From assembly GCA_009692425.1 (NCBI GenBank), contig SHZF01000041.1, positions 1 through 38,984 of the forward strand: a stretch of DNA of 38,984 nucleotides, in the 5' to 3' direction. The translations under genes and the position numbers were made by a program. Each line of letters begins with the position of its first letter. The first letter of the stretch is position 1. Below, one piece after another: positions 1-8,111 of this stretch. The notes under the pieces are model-generated. The model had not been told where the DNA came from. It saw only the letters and a program-made list of their open reading frames with translations, and did not search any database. Source of the DNA: Myxococcales bacterium. GTDB lineage: Bacteria > Myxococcota_A > UBA9042.

Positions 1-52
1 GCGATCGCGCGGGCGAGCCAGGCGGGTTGGGTCGAAGTGTGCAGGCAGAGCA

Positions 53-625
53 TCAGGTGTCCGTGCGGGCGAGGGGCGTGGAGCGTGCGGTGCGGCCCGG
101 TGAACGCGTGCCCGCCACGCTGCACCTGGCGCCGATGGTGCACGCACGACCCACCTTGCCCGCCGGACATGCGCTGGCCAGCCCCGCCAGCCCCGTGACC
201 TTGGAGACCGGAATGCCGTCTTTCAGCATCCCGGCATCGATCGGCGTACACAACAGGCTGCCGTCGCCAGCCAGGCCACCCAGCACGAGCCCGCTGCCAC
301 ACTGACTGCCGAGGGCGGGCAGGACGGCTTGTTGGCGAGGTCCTGGTAACTGCCGCTCGTCGCCACCTTGGCCAGCACGGGCGTGCCTGTCAGGTCGGCA
401 TACGCGCCCGTGATCGCGGTGGCTGACAGCGCTGCCGCCGCTCGACGTGGGATACAGCGAGAACACCAAGTTGTATTCGCCGTCGGCAACGCTCGTCCCG
501 CCAGCCGCCAGCAATGCGCCGCTCACGTGCGTGACCGCTGGCACGTCTGCCGCCGCCGGGCGAGTTGGCAGCGCAGCCAGCGCCACCACGAGGAACGGCG
601 CCCAAGGTCGGGCAAATCGGAGCAT
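53..625 (-). pseudogene. Secreted repeat-type surface protein, frameshifted twice
   Basis: The ATG at 625 has a good ribosome site (AAGGA) and a signal peptide (MLRFARPWAPF, then a hydrophobic core ending around AAADVP). The N-terminal half reads GEYNLVFSLYPTSSGG, a pattern I associate with large secreted proteins of deltaproteobacteria. At about 420-450 the sensible reading moves one frame (ITGAYADLTGTPVLAKVATSG, DLANKP). At about 325-331 it returns to the first frame (VLPALGSQCGSGL, LLCTPIDAGMLKDGIPVSKV, SACPAGK). The two shifts are opposite and cancel, so the C-terminal part is again in the starting frame and stops at 53. No enzyme motif is visible. It is either a decaying gene or an intact gene carrying two compensating indels or sequence errors. 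The function is unknown, probably cell-surface. Confidence 0.6.
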
Positions 626-732
626 GCTGGTCCTTTCGCAGCGGCGACACGGACACCGGGGGCCACCGTACGCTGGGGTGCGTGTGCAGGCAAGGGCGCG
701 CGTGGCCCAGCAGCCACCGGCCAATCCAGCGA

Positions 733-761
733 TTGACGTCGAATTCTTACGCAGTTATAGT
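733..761 (+). promoter_or_regulatory. Sigma70-type promoter upstream of the 930-1733 gene
   Basis: TTGACG (733-738) and TATAGT (756-761) are separated by exactly 17 bp, matching the -35/-10 consensus at five of six positions each. They sit in the only AT-rich patch of the 304-bp gap between the divergent genes at 625 and 930. Transcription would start near 768 and give a leader of about 160 nt. Nothing else is recognisable in the gap. Confidence 0.6.
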
Positions 762-929
762 AACATAGGAAGCAGGCGGACACCACACGAGCCAGCAGTG
801 GCGCGATCTCCAAGATGCGCTGCGGGTGCGTCGCGGTACCGGCCGAACTCCGCGCTGGCATTGCGCCGCGCCGCACGCCGCTGGACACTGCCCTGGCTTG
901 GCTCCCGGGCCAACACCGAGGTGACGAAA

Positions 930-1733
930 ATGCTCCGCACGCCTCCGGCCCATCGGTGTGCACCCCAGCCAGCAGGGGCCACCCAGCTTCACACTGCAAC
1001 CCTCGCCGCAATCGCCTGCATCGCTGCCACCACGGTGGCGTGGGCGACGCCCGACCTCATGGCCGCACCCAGGAGCAAGGCTGCGGGCGCCCCGTCCGCT
1101 GCGTCCACCCCGTCTGCCGCTGCCGCCCAACCCGGCAAGCCCGCTGCCAAGGTTGCCGCCACACTGCCACCCCCAAGCGGCACGCTGCCTGCCACGGCAA
1201 GTCCCGCGGCAGTCCCATCCAGTCCACGCGACCCCGCCACGGCCGCGGTCCTCAAGGGCCTGCGCGCCGCGCTCGCCGAGTCCGCCCGCGCCGGGGAGCA
1301 GCCCGACCTCGCAGAAGCCTTGCTCTCCAGCCTCGCCGAGGCGACGTGGGTCGGCCTCGTCCACGGGCACTACGGCCTCGCCGGCAGTGGCCACGCGCTG
1401 CGGGCGGGCGCCCTGCCGGCCGCGGACGCCCAGACAATCGCCGCCGACACCGCCCAGAACTTCCAGCGCGTGGCCGCGATGTATGCGGGCCTCGCGGGCC
1501 GCAAGCAGTTCGACCTGACCCTGGCGGGCGTGTTCCGCGACCTCAGCGCGCTGAGTTCACTGGGCGACCACGCGGCCCGATCGCTCGGTGCCTGGGCCAA
1601 GGAGAAGGCCGACGCCGCCAAGGCCGACGCCGCCAAGGCCGACGCCGCCAAGGCCGACGCGTTCGAGACTGCGCTCGAGGCCTACCGGGTACGCCTGCAG
1701 GAGGTCGCGCGCGCGCTCCGGGGTCCGCAATAA
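930..1733 (+). CDS. Exported helical protein with KADAA repeats, unknown function
   Basis: A 267-residue protein. I chose the ATG at 930 because GAGGTG lies just upstream and a signal peptide follows (hydrophobic LAAIACIAATTVAWA, cleavage near ATP). Residues about 45-105 are a low-complexity Ala/Pro/Ser linker. The rest is predicted helical and amphipathic (LKGLRAALAESARAGEQPD, AEALLSSLAEATW), and near the C-terminus a short Lys-Ala-Asp-Ala-Ala repeat looks like a charged helix. The open frame extends upstream to 447 but that part has no coding character. No family was recognised. The high Ala/Leu/Lys content fits a periplasmic helical protein. The gene stands alone behind the promoter at 733-761 and its stop codon lies inside a 20-bp tandem duplication. 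Confidence 0.65.
   Translation: MLRTPPAHRCAPQPAGATQLHTATLAAIACIAATTVAWATPDLMAAPRSKAAGAPSAASTPSAAAAQPGKPAAKVAATLPPPSGTLPATASPAAVPSSPRDPATAAVLKGLRAALAESARAGEQPDLAEALLSSLAEATWVGLVHGHYGLAGSGHALRAGALPAADAQTIAADTAQNFQRVAAMYAGLAGRKQFDLTLAGVFRDLSALSSLGDHAARSLGAWAKEKADAAKADAAKADAAKADAFETALEAYRVRLQEVARALRGPQ
1608..1652 (+). repeat. 15-bp in-frame tandem repeat (three exact copies)
   Basis: The unit GCCGACGCCGCCAAG occurs three times without mismatch and continues for nine more bases. It encodes A-D-A-A-K and keeps the frame of the host gene, so it is a slippage-prone length polymorphism in a helical segment. Confidence 0.9.
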
Positions 1734-1767
1734 TACGGCGGGGTCCGCAATGGTACGGCGGGGACCC
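1721..1767 (+). repeat. 20-bp tandem duplication across a stop codon, with a weak hairpin
   Basis: Positions 1721-1740 and 1741-1760 are two copies of one 20-bp unit beginning GGGTCCGCAAT and differing at two positions. The TAA of the upstream gene (1731-1733) is in copy one. GGGTCC in either copy can pair with GGACCC at 1762-1767. There is no T-run, so it is at best a weak terminator. Confidence 0.75.
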
Positions 1768-1890
1768 TGACGACACGACGGGCGCCCCACAACCTGCCTG
1801 CGAGTGCCCGAAGCAGTGATCCGCGCTTGCGCCGTGACCTCACCCTGCCTACGCTGCGGCGCGGCCGGGCGGGGCCACCGCAAGGGCACC

Positions 1891-4134
1891 ATGCGCGTTT
1901 CATCTTCTGGCAGCGCATCCTGCGTGGCCCTCTCGTGGCTCCTGGCCTGCAGCACCCCGCCGGGCGGTACGGGCACGGCAACGGGCCTGCCCGGCCAGAA
2001 CGAGCCGCCCGGCTCCGTGGCATTGACCGACGGCAGTTCGCCCCAAACCGACGCTGCGACAGCCAAGACCGACGGTGCGACAGCCAAGACTGACAGTGCG
2101 GCGTCGGGGTCCGACATCGCCGCCCCAGCCGACGCGGGCTCCCCGCCAGACTCGGCGCCGGGCGATGCTGGCAGCCCTCCCGTCGAAGTGGTCGACTGGT
2201 CCGATCAGTTGGACCCGATCGACCAGATGGACCCAATCGATGCCCCCGCGTCGGCGGACACGCCCGCATCCACAGACACAGGTGGCTCGGCCGATGCGGG
2301 CCCCGACGTTCCCGTCCTCGTCATGCCCAAAGGCTGCGTCGGCAAGAACATCGGCTCCGATGGGTACGAGTCCTTGGCCATCACGGCACCCGTCCAGCCG
2401 ATGATCGTGCCGGCGGGCAAGGCGACGGCCCTGGTGTTCCTCGTCCACGGCGTCAAGGCCGATGGCACCAAGGGCAACCTGCCCGCCGCCGCCACCTGGG
2501 AGATCGCGCCACCGACCGCCGGCACGTTCGACGCGACCGGCACGTTGACGACGGACGGCAGCGTGGGCGGCGAGGCGACCGTCTATGCGACGTTCAAGTC
2601 GATGTGCGCCCCGGCCAAGGTCCAGTTCGTGGTCCACGCGTTGCACGTGGTCGCCGAGTCGTCGCCCGGCGCTGGGCTCGCGCTTCAGCAGGCGGTCGCC
2701 AAGGACGACGCGGCCGGCGGACCGCAGATCGTGTACCCGCCGCCGGACGCGATGGCGCCCAAGGACTTTGCGCCGATTACGCCGCAGTGGAAGCCGCCGA
2801 CCGCGGTCAACCCGAACGTGTACTCGGTGCGCTTCACTTCCGATGTCGCCCAACTCGACATCGTCGGCACGCCCGCCGCCTGGAAGCTCGGCGCCGGCCT
2901 CGGCGTGACTCTGCCAGCGGCCGCGTGGGACAAGCTGTTCTCGTTGCCAGCCAAGCAGTGGTCCCTGCGCGTCGTCGCCGCCAACGTGGTCGGCAAGGTC
3001 GTGCAGCAGGCGGTGGCGAGCGCGCCGCAGTCGTTCTTCGTCGCGCACGAAAAAGCCGGGGGCGCGATCTACTACTGGAACACCGCACTGTCCGCCGTGC
3101 GCGTGCTCGAACCGGGGCAGACCCAGGCCAAGTCGCTCGCCACGCCCGGCGGCATGTGCCCGGGGTGCCACTCGATCAGTCCGGACGGCTCGACCGTGGC
3201 GGTCAGCTTCATGATGGGCGCGGGCATGTCGTCGATGTCGATGGCGCTGTTCACGGCGAAGTCTGGCGTCACCCCGCCGTGGCTTCATCCGGACGCCAAG
3301 GCCAAGCTTGCGTCTTCGTTTACGATTGGCGCCACCTTCTCGCCGAAGTATTGGAGCGGCACCGACCGCCGCCTCGTCGTGCCGACGTCGGGCGTGGCCG
3401 GGTTCTTTCCGGTGCCGCCCAAGCTGCAGGTGGTCGATCTGATGAAGGGCACGCTGAACGCGCTCGTCAAAGGCGGCGACGCGGGGCAGCAGGCGTTCCC
3501 CACCTGGAGCCCCGACGGCCTGACGGTGGTGTACGCATCGTCGAAAGACGTCGGCAACGGCTTTGCGGCGGCCCAGCCGACGGCGTTGTACCAGGTGCCC
3601 TTCAATGGCGGCGCGGGCGGGCAGGCGGTCAAGCTGGCGGGCACCGACACGGCCGGCGTCTACCACTACTACCCGGCGTTCACGCCCGACGGCCAGTTCA
3701 TCGCCTACAACCGCGGCGTGCAGAACACGCAGGCGTGCCCGCAGAATGCGAACCAGGGGCAGAACGGCGGGCCCGGCAACGCGGACTCGGGCACCTACGA
3801 CAACTGCGACGCCGAACTGTGGGCGACGTCGCTCAATGGCGCCGCACCGATCCGCTTGGACAAGGCGAACGGCCCCTTCAAGACGATGACGAATTCGTGG
3901 CCCACGTTCGGCATCGTCAAGGGCCAGTACCACTGGTTGGCGTTCTCGTCGCGGCGCGAGTATGGCTTCGTGCACGGCGGCAACCCGCCCGCGCCGCAAA
4001 TCTGGATCGCGGCCGTCGACGGCAAGCAACTCGCCCAGGGCAAGGACGGCTCGTTCGCCGCGCTGTGGCTGCCGGGCCAGGACCTGAAGGCGGGTTGCCA
4101 CATCGCGCGTTGGAGCGACACGCCGCGCGACTGA
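1891..4134 (+). CDS. Lipoprotein with TolB/PD40-like repeats and one CxxCH haem motif
   Basis: A 747-residue lipoprotein. The ATG at 1891 follows AAGGG and is followed by a lipobox (LLAC, Cys20), which argues against the longer frame from 1804. A long Asp/Ser/Thr/Pro linker (about 25-150) is followed by Ig-like beta-rich segments (TWEIAPPTAGTFDATGTL) and a propeller-like region with PD40-type repeats (TWSPDGLTVVYASS, AFTPDGQFIAYNRG). One of these begins with C-P-G-C-H at residues 423-427, a single c-type haem attachment motif directly before ISPDG. It probably sits at the outer membrane or cell surface and could bind haem or sense redox state. The family is known to me from deltaproteobacteria but has no assigned function. 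It is followed at 68 bp by the DUF4384-like gene. Confidence 0.7.
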   Translation: MRVSSSGSASCVALSWLLACSTPPGGTGTATGLPGQNEPPGSVALTDGSSPQTDAATAKTDGATAKTDSAASGSDIAAPADAGSPPDSAPGDAGSPPVEVVDWSDQLDPIDQMDPIDAPASADTPASTDTGGSADAGPDVPVLVMPKGCVGKNIGSDGYESLAITAPVQPMIVPAGKATALVFLVHGVKADGTKGNLPAAATWEIAPPTAGTFDATGTLTTDGSVGGEATVYATFKSMCAPAKVQFVVHALHVVAESSPGAGLALQQAVAKDDAAGGPQIVYPPPDAMAPKDFAPITPQWKPPTAVNPNVYSVRFTSDVAQLDIVGTPAAWKLGAGLGVTLPAAAWDKLFSLPAKQWSLRVVAANVVGKVVQQAVASAPQSFFVAHEKAGGAIYYWNTALSAVRVLEPGQTQAKSLATPGGMCPGCHSISPDGSTVAVSFMMGAGMSSMSMALFTAKSGVTPPWLHPDAKAKLASSFTIGATFSPKYWSGTDRRLVVPTSGVAGFFPVPPKLQVVDLMKGTLNALVKGGDAGQQAFPTWSPDGLTVVYASSKDVGNGFAAAQPTALYQVPFNGGAGGQAVKLAGTDTAGVYHYYPAFTPDGQFIAYNRGVQNTQACPQNANQGQNGGPGNADSGTYDNCDAELWATSLNGAAPIRLDKANGPFKTMTNSWPTFGIVKGQYHWLAFSSRREYGFVHGGNPPAPQIWIAAVDGKQLAQGKDGSFAALWLPGQDLKAGCHIARWSDTPRD

Positions 4135-4202
4135 CGATGCTCCGGAAAGGGAGCGCGCCGCGCCCTCAGGGCGACCTTCTGCCAACCCGACAGGGTGACG
4201 CC

Positions 4203-4853
4203 ATGGCCACACTGCGCCCCGAGTCGGACTCGCTGCCCCCACGCGTGCGGGTGAACGCGGCGCCCGCGCTGCAGAGCGGGTCAGCCCTGCGCTGGGCCGC
4301 CGCGCTGGTTCCCGTGGTGGCGGTGGTCGGGCTTTTCGTGGCGTTGCGCCCGCCCGGGGTTCCGGTCGATGGCCCGGGCCCTGCGCCGGCTGCGGTCGCG
4401 CCCGCCGCTCACCTCGACCGCAGCGAGCGCTCGCAGCCGCGCCTCGTGCTGTACCGCAAGGTCGGTGGGCTCACCGAAGCCGTTGCGGGCAACAGCCAGG
4501 CACGGCGCGGCGACTTGGTGCAGGTGGGCTACGTCGCTGCCGGTCTTCGCCACGGCGTCATCGTGTCCATCGACGGGCGCCGGGCGGCGACGCTGCACCT
4601 GCCGACGTTCGGCCAGCCCGCCACGCTCGAGCCGCTTGGCGAACACCTCTTGCCGAACACCTACGAACTCGACGACGCCCCGGCGTTCGAGCGCTTCTTT
4701 TTCGTGGCGGCCTCCCAGTCGGTCGATGCCATGGTCGTGCTCGAGAGTGCCCGCCGGCTCGCGCTGGACCCCGACCGCGCGCGATCCGAACCGCTGGTGT
4801 TGCCTGTCGGGTGCACGCAAGCGTCGCTGCTGTTGCACAAGACCGCGCCGTGA
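4203..4853 (+). CDS. One-TM protein with DUF4384-like domain
   Basis: A 216-residue protein starting at ATG 4203 behind AGGGTGA. A short cytoplasmic tail (residues 1-28) is followed by one membrane helix (about 30-48, WAAALVPVVAVVGLFVAL), a Pro/Ala linker, and a C-terminal beta domain. That domain has the pattern of DUF4384/ActD-like proteins: GDLVQVGYVAAGLRHGVIVS, a conserved LHLP, and LLPNTYELDDAPAFERFFF. Such proteins often follow an ECF sigma factor and a zinc-finger anti-sigma gene, but no sigma factor lies upstream here. The upstream neighbour is the PD40 lipoprotein, possibly co-transcribed. The biochemical function is unknown; the topology suggests a periplasmic sensing domain. Confidence 0.65.
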   Translation: MATLRPESDSLPPRVRVNAAPALQSGSALRWAAALVPVVAVVGLFVALRPPGVPVDGPGPAPAAVAPAAHLDRSERSQPRLVLYRKVGGLTEAVAGNSQARRGDLVQVGYVAAGLRHGVIVSIDGRRAATLHLPTFGQPATLEPLGEHLLPNTYELDDAPAFERFFFVAASQSVDAMVVLESARRLALDPDRARSEPLVLPVGCTQASLLLHKTAP

Positions 4854-4934
4854 ACCTGTGCCTGGCCCGCACGGACCGGGCGCGCAGACGACCGCCCGGG
4901 TCCGCTGCGGTTCGCGGTGCACGGCATCATTCCC

Positions 4935-4963
4935 TTGACGCGCGCGGGTCTCGGCCCTAGGGT
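4935..4963 (+). promoter_or_regulatory. Possible promoter of pilB
   Basis: TTGACG (4935-4940) and TAGGGT (4958-4963) are 17 bp apart, about 60 bp before the pilB start. The -35 is strong and the -10 weak, which is common in GC-rich deltaproteobacteria. Confidence 0.4.
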
Positions 4964-5021
4964 TGGACGGGGCTGCGCGCCGCCCGGTGCGAGTTGCGCC
5001 CCCGCTTGAGGAATCCCCCGC

Positions 5022-6791
5022 ATGGCTGACCCGCCAGACCGCAACACCCGCCCGCAGAGCCAGTTTCTGCCGGCGCCCACTCGTTCCATCGGCGAAATCC
5101 TGCTGCGCGAGCGCATGGTTTCGATCGAGCAACTCAAGAATGCGGCCGCTGAGGCGCAAAAAACCGGCAAGCACCTCGGCTCCGCGCTCAACGCGTTGGG
5201 CTATGTCGATGGCACGCAACTCGTCGACTTCCTCAGCCGCCAGTATCAGGTGCCGAGCATCGACCTGGCGTCGGTCGACATCTCCGAAGACGTCGTCCAC
5301 TTGGTGCCCAAGGAGGTCTGCGAGCGCCACCAACTGCTGCCCATCGCGCTGCACGGTTCGACGCTCGTGGTCGCGATCAACGACCCCGGCAACTACCACG
5401 CGATCGACGACCTCAAGTTCTTGACCGGCCTGAACATCGAGGTCGTGGTCGCGGCCGAAGACGACATCACGAAGGCGCGCACGAAGTTCTACGGCGCCCG
5501 CGAACAGATGGCGCTGCTCGACGACATGACCGAGCAGTTCGCCTCGATGGACGACGGCGTCGAGACCGTGCAGGACGAAGAGGTCGTCGATCTGGCCGCG
5601 CTCGAGAAGTCCAGCCAGGACGCGCCGATCGTGCGCTTGGTGAACCTGATCCTCGTCGACGCGATCCGCCGCGGTGCCTCGGACATCCACATCGAGTCGT
5701 ACGAAAAGATGTTCCGCGTGCGCTACCGCATCGACGGCGTGCTGCACGAGATGATGCGCCCGCCGCTCAAGCTGCGCAGTTCGATCGTCAGCCGCGTGAA
5801 GATCATGTCGCAGCTCGACATCGCCGAGCGCCGCCTGCCGCAAGACGGCCGCATCAAGCTCAAGCTTGGCGACGGCAAGGAGTGCGACTTTCGCGTCTCG
5901 GTGCTGCCGACGCTGTTCGGCGAGAAAGTCGTGCTCCGGTTGCTCGACAAGCAGAATCTGCAAACCGACATGACCAAGCTCGGCTTCGACCCCGGGGAAC
6001 TGGCCAAGTTCAAGAAGGCAATCCTCCAGCCGTACGGCATGATCCTCGTCACCGGCCCCACGGGGTCGGGCAAGACGACGACGCTCTACTCGGCGATGAC
6101 GGAGTTGAACAAGGTCACGGAAAACGTATCGACGGCCGAAGACCCGGTCGAATTCAACCTGGAGGGCATCAATCAGGTCCAGATGAACGATGCGATCGGC
6201 TTGAACTTCGCCTCCGTGCTGCGCTCGTTCCTGCGGCAGGACCCCGACATCCTCATGGTGGGCGAGATTCGCGACTTCGAGACGGCGGAAATTGCCATCA
6301 AGGCCGCGCTCACCGGACACTTGGTGCTGAGTACCTTGCACACGAACGACGCGCCGTCGACGATCTCGCGCCTGCTGAATATGGGCGTGGAACCGTTCAT
6401 GGTCACGGCTTCGCTCAACATCATCGCGGCCCAGCGCCTCGTACGCAAGACGTGCGCCGAATGCCGCCAGCCCATCCAACTCGACCGCAAAGCGTGCCTG
6501 GACGCCGGCATGACCGAAGAGGCGTTCGAGAAAGCGACCTTCATGAAGGGCGTGGGATGCCGCACCTGCGGCGACTCCGGCTACAAGGGGCGCATCGCGG
6601 TGTACGAGATCATGCCCATGACTGAGGGTCTCAAAGAAGCAGTATTGCAAGGGTTGTCTGCGGTCGAGATGAAGAAGTCCGCGATTGTGGACGGGCTCCA
6701 GACCCTGCGGGCTTCGGGGCTGCTGAAGATGGCACTGGGCCTGACCACGATCGAAGAGGTGCTGCGCGTCACGCGCGCTGACGATGCGTGA
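5022..6791 (+). CDS. pilB: Type IV pilus assembly ATPase PilB
   Basis: A 589-residue GspE/PilB-family ATPase that powers pilin polymerisation at the cytoplasmic face of the inner membrane. The N-terminal GspE-N domain (about 20-170: IGEILLRERMVSIEQL, VPKEVCERHQLLPIA) is followed by the second N-domain (DASDIHIE-type motif, here ASDIHIESYEKMFRVRYRIDG). Then come Walker A GPTGSGKTTT (345 onward), an Asp box, Walker B ILMVGEIRDFETAEIA (410 onward) and the His box. A zinc-binding tetracysteine follows (C478, C481, C513, C516), which marks extension ATPases rather than PilT. The length is typical. The start at 5022 has GAGGAA upstream. It heads a block with pilC (102-bp gap) and pilS (6-bp gap). 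A type II secretion GspE is the main alternative, but the adjoining PilS favours pili. Confidence 0.9.
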   Translation: MADPPDRNTRPQSQFLPAPTRSIGEILLRERMVSIEQLKNAAAEAQKTGKHLGSALNALGYVDGTQLVDFLSRQYQVPSIDLASVDISEDVVHLVPKEVCERHQLLPIALHGSTLVVAINDPGNYHAIDDLKFLTGLNIEVVVAAEDDITKARTKFYGAREQMALLDDMTEQFASMDDGVETVQDEEVVDLAALEKSSQDAPIVRLVNLILVDAIRRGASDIHIESYEKMFRVRYRIDGVLHEMMRPPLKLRSSIVSRVKIMSQLDIAERRLPQDGRIKLKLGDGKECDFRVSVLPTLFGEKVVLRLLDKQNLQTDMTKLGFDPGELAKFKKAILQPYGMILVTGPTGSGKTTTLYSAMTELNKVTENVSTAEDPVEFNLEGINQVQMNDAIGLNFASVLRSFLRQDPDILMVGEIRDFETAEIAIKAALTGHLVLSTLHTNDAPSTISRLLNMGVEPFMVTASLNIIAAQRLVRKTCAECRQPIQLDRKACLDAGMTEEAFEKATFMKGVGCRTCGDSGYKGRIAVYEIMPMTEGLKEAVLQGLSAVEMKKSAIVDGLQTLRASGLLKMALGLTTIEEVLRVTRADDA

Positions 6792-6893
6792 CCTACACCG
6801 GCTCAGGTGAGCACAGAAGGGCCTTGAGTTAGCGCGGCAGGGCCCAGGGCGAGTGCGGCAGGACCGGAGCGCCCGACGGCGGAGGGGGACACG

Positions 6894-8105
6894 ATGGCTA
6901 CTTGGACCTGGGAAGGCCCCAACGACGCGGGCGACTACAAGCGCGGCGACATCGACGCCGACACCAAGACCGTCGCCACGCAGAAGCTGCAGACGATGGG
7001 CATCAAGGTGCTCAAGATCAAGCGGAAGTCAAGCGGATTCGAACTGGTCATCCCGGGCATCACCGATACGATTCCACTGAAGACGATGGTCATCTTCACG
7101 CGCCAGATGGCGACGATGATCGACGCCGGCCTGCCGCTGATGCAGGCCCTTGATTTGATTGGTAACTCTGAGTCAAACCCTAACATGAAGAAGACCATCA
7201 TGGGCGTCAAGGCCGCCGTCGAAGGGGGCTCATCGTTTTCGGAGGCGCTCAAGCGGTATCCAAAAGCATTCGAGGATTTGTACGTCAACTTGATCTCTGC
7301 CGGCGAGATGGGCGGCATTCTCGACACAATCATGTCACGCTTGGCCGATTACATGGAAAAGTCCGCCCAGACGAAGGCCAAGATCAAGGGTGCGATGAAG
7401 TACCCCCTCACCGTGTTCACCGTCGCAATGTCCATCACCGCTGGCCTGTTGTGGAAGGTGGTGCCGACGTTCGCCGCGACGTTTCGTTCGATGGGGGCCA
7501 AGCAACTGCCGGCCATCACGGAATTCGTGGTTAGCATCTCCAACAACTTCATTTCCACCGCACCCTTCATCATGGGTGGCGTCGTGGCGCTCGCGTTCGC
7601 GTACAAGGGTGCGATGAAGACGAAGCGGGGACCGTACGTGCGTGACTGGCTCATCTTCCATTCCCCGGTCATCGGCAACGTGGTGCGCAAGGGCGCCGTC
7701 GCCCGATTCACCCGCACGCTGGGCACGCTGGTGACGGCAGGCGTACCGATCCTCGATGCGCTCGCGGTCGTGGGCAAAACGTCGGGCAACCTCGTCATCG
7801 AGCGCGCGCTCGACTACACCCGCACCAAGATTTCCGAAGGCAAGAACATGACGGGTCCCCTGATGGAGACGCAGGTCTTCCCGACGATGGTCATGCAAAT
7901 GATCGCGGTCGGTGAGGCGACGGGCGCCATGGACACGATGCTGACGAAGATCGCTGAGTTCTATGACGGCGAGGTCGATGAGGCGATCGATGGCATGACC
8001 GCTATGATGGAGCCCCTCATCATGGTCGTGCTCGGCGGCATCATCGGTACCGTCATGATGGCAATGTACATGCCGATCTTCACCATGGGTGACCACGTCA
8101 AATAA
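6894..8105 (+). CDS. pilC: Type IV pilus inner-membrane platform protein PilC
   Basis: A 403-residue GspF/PilC-family polytopic protein that couples PilB to pilin extraction from the inner membrane. It has two repeated cytoplasmic T2SSF domains: the first is about residues 68-190 (FTRQMATMIDAGLPLMQAL, ISAGEMGGILDTIMSRLADY), the second about 270-395 (FTRTLGTLVTAGVPILDAL, VGEATGAMDTMLTKIAEFY). Membrane segments lie near 170-195, 220-240 and 372-395. The start is ATG 6894 behind GGAGGGGG. Unlike the Myxococcus order, no pilT lies between pilB and pilC. A short stretch near 7140-7350 uses visibly more A/T-ending codons than its neighbours. The gene is 6 bp upstream of pilS, so the two are almost certainly co-transcribed. 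Confidence 0.9.
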   Translation: MATWTWEGPNDAGDYKRGDIDADTKTVATQKLQTMGIKVLKIKRKSSGFELVIPGITDTIPLKTMVIFTRQMATMIDAGLPLMQALDLIGNSESNPNMKKTIMGVKAAVEGGSSFSEALKRYPKAFEDLYVNLISAGEMGGILDTIMSRLADYMEKSAQTKAKIKGAMKYPLTVFTVAMSITAGLLWKVVPTFAATFRSMGAKQLPAITEFVVSISNNFISTAPFIMGGVVALAFAYKGAMKTKRGPYVRDWLIFHSPVIGNVVRKGAVARFTRTLGTLVTAGVPILDALAVVGKTSGNLVIERALDYTRTKISEGKNMTGPLMETQVFPTMVMQMIAVGEATGAMDTMLTKIAEFYDGEVDEAIDGMTAMMEPLIMVVLGGIIGTVMMAMYMPIFTMGDHVK

Positions 8106-8111
8106 GGTTCC

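Noticed and set aside
447-929. Upstream extension of the 930-1733 frame to 447
   Set aside because: It crosses the promoter and has no coding character; a ribosome site and signal peptide support 930.
1900-4242. 780-codon minus-strand open frame opposite the PD40 lipoprotein
   Set aside because: Antisense shadow of a gene with lipobox and repeat motifs, with an Arg-rich nonsense composition.
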